From an uncultured Desulfovibrio sp. (GTDB taxonomy: Bacteria > Desulfobacterota > Desulfovibrionia > Desulfovibrionales > Desulfovibrionaceae): a stretch of DNA of 6,239 nucleotides. Under the pieces are notes generated by a model, which saw nothing but the letters and a program-made list of their open reading frames with translations, was not told the origin of the DNA and did no database searches. The DNA lies in the NCBI GenBank assembly GCA_900553145.1, contig USCL01000224.1, positions 1 through 6,239 on the forward strand. Reading direction: 5' to 3'. Below are positions 6,128 to 6,239 of the stretch, one piece after another; the stretch's first letter is position 1; the number at the start of each line of letters is the position of its first letter. The position numbers and the translations under genes are program-made.

Positions 6128-6166
6128 GCAGCGCCCCGTCTCCTCCTCCGGGGCGCTGCTCTTTTG
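6128..6166 (+). terminator. Probable terminator for zraP transcription
   Basis: GCAGCGCCCCG (6128-6138) pairs perfectly with CGGGGCGCTGC (6149-6159) around a 10-base TC-rich loop, followed by TCTTTTG. The stem is strong but the T-tract is short and interrupted. If zraP ends here, its 3' untranslated RNA (about 260 bases) is fully antisense to the 41-residue gene. Confidence 0.55.
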
Positions 6167-6180
6167 TGCGGGGTGGAAAA

Positions 6181-6234
6181 TCGGGGAGGGGAAGAGGGAA
6201 CTTTCTCCAGAAAGCCCCCTCTTCCCCTCCCCGA
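6181..6234. repeat. Long hairpin repeat, right edge
   Basis: Bases 6181-6198 pair with 6217-6234 (18 bp). There is then an AA/CC mismatch, and CTTTC (6201-6205) pairs with GAAAG (6210-6214). The turn TTCTCCAGAA and the polypurine outer arm (GGGGAGGGGAAG) match the left-edge repeat read in the opposite orientation. AAAA precedes it, so on the minus strand TTTT follows the stem, which is compatible with stopping transcription entering from the right. Confidence 0.8.
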
Positions 6235-6239
6235 CCCCC

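Overview
The window reads as a chromosomal segment of a GC-rich, Gram-negative bacterium with sigma-54 promoters. It is most likely a Desulfovibrio-type Desulfobacterota. The reasons are gene content (a zraS/zraR/zraP-type envelope metal-stress module beside a small hypothetical protein of a kind I associate with Desulfovibrio), high GC at third codon positions, and long polypurine/polypyrimidine hairpin repeats between genes. The taxonomic call is an inference from sequence style; there is no rRNA or other marker here.

Layout, left to right. At the left edge (4-57) is a 26-bp perfect inverted repeat, followed by a minus-strand intrinsic terminator (87-120). Next, on the minus strand, is a 126-residue cytoplasmic protein of unknown function (287-667) with its own sigma-70-like promoter (712-740). 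Then come the minus-strand response regulator zraR (741-2120), an unusually long 348-bp spacer, and the minus-strand sensor kinase zraS (2469-4238). A divergent regulatory region (4239-4491) holds back-to-back sigma-54 promoters. Two plus-strand genes for exported ZraP/CpxP/Spy-like proteins follow: a 205-residue divergent member (4492-5109) closed by a strong terminator, and a 169-residue zraP with an N-terminal His cluster (5388-5897), with a near-perfect sigma-54 promoter of its own. The last 342 bp contain a previously unlisted 41-codon minus-strand gene candidate (5964-6089) with a strong Shine-Dalgarno sequence and an overlapping terminator, several hairpins, and a second long hairpin repeat at the right edge (6181-6234).

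How the parts work together. ZraS is a two-transmembrane histidine kinase with a periplasmic sensor segment. ZraR is an NtrC-type activator with an intact phospho-acceptor Asp, AAA+ motifs and the GAFTGA loop that contacts sigma-54. All three transcription units of the module carry a -24/-12 element: zraSR on the minus strand, and each exported protein on the plus strand. This makes a closed circuit in which ZraR probably activates its own operon and both periplasmic effectors, as is known for zraP/zraSR of enteric bacteria. The parts that ordinary annotation does not explain are the second ZraP-like paralogue, the extra PAS domain in ZraS, the zraS-zraR spacer, the small antisense gene downstream of zraP, and the matching hairpin repeats that close both ends of the window.
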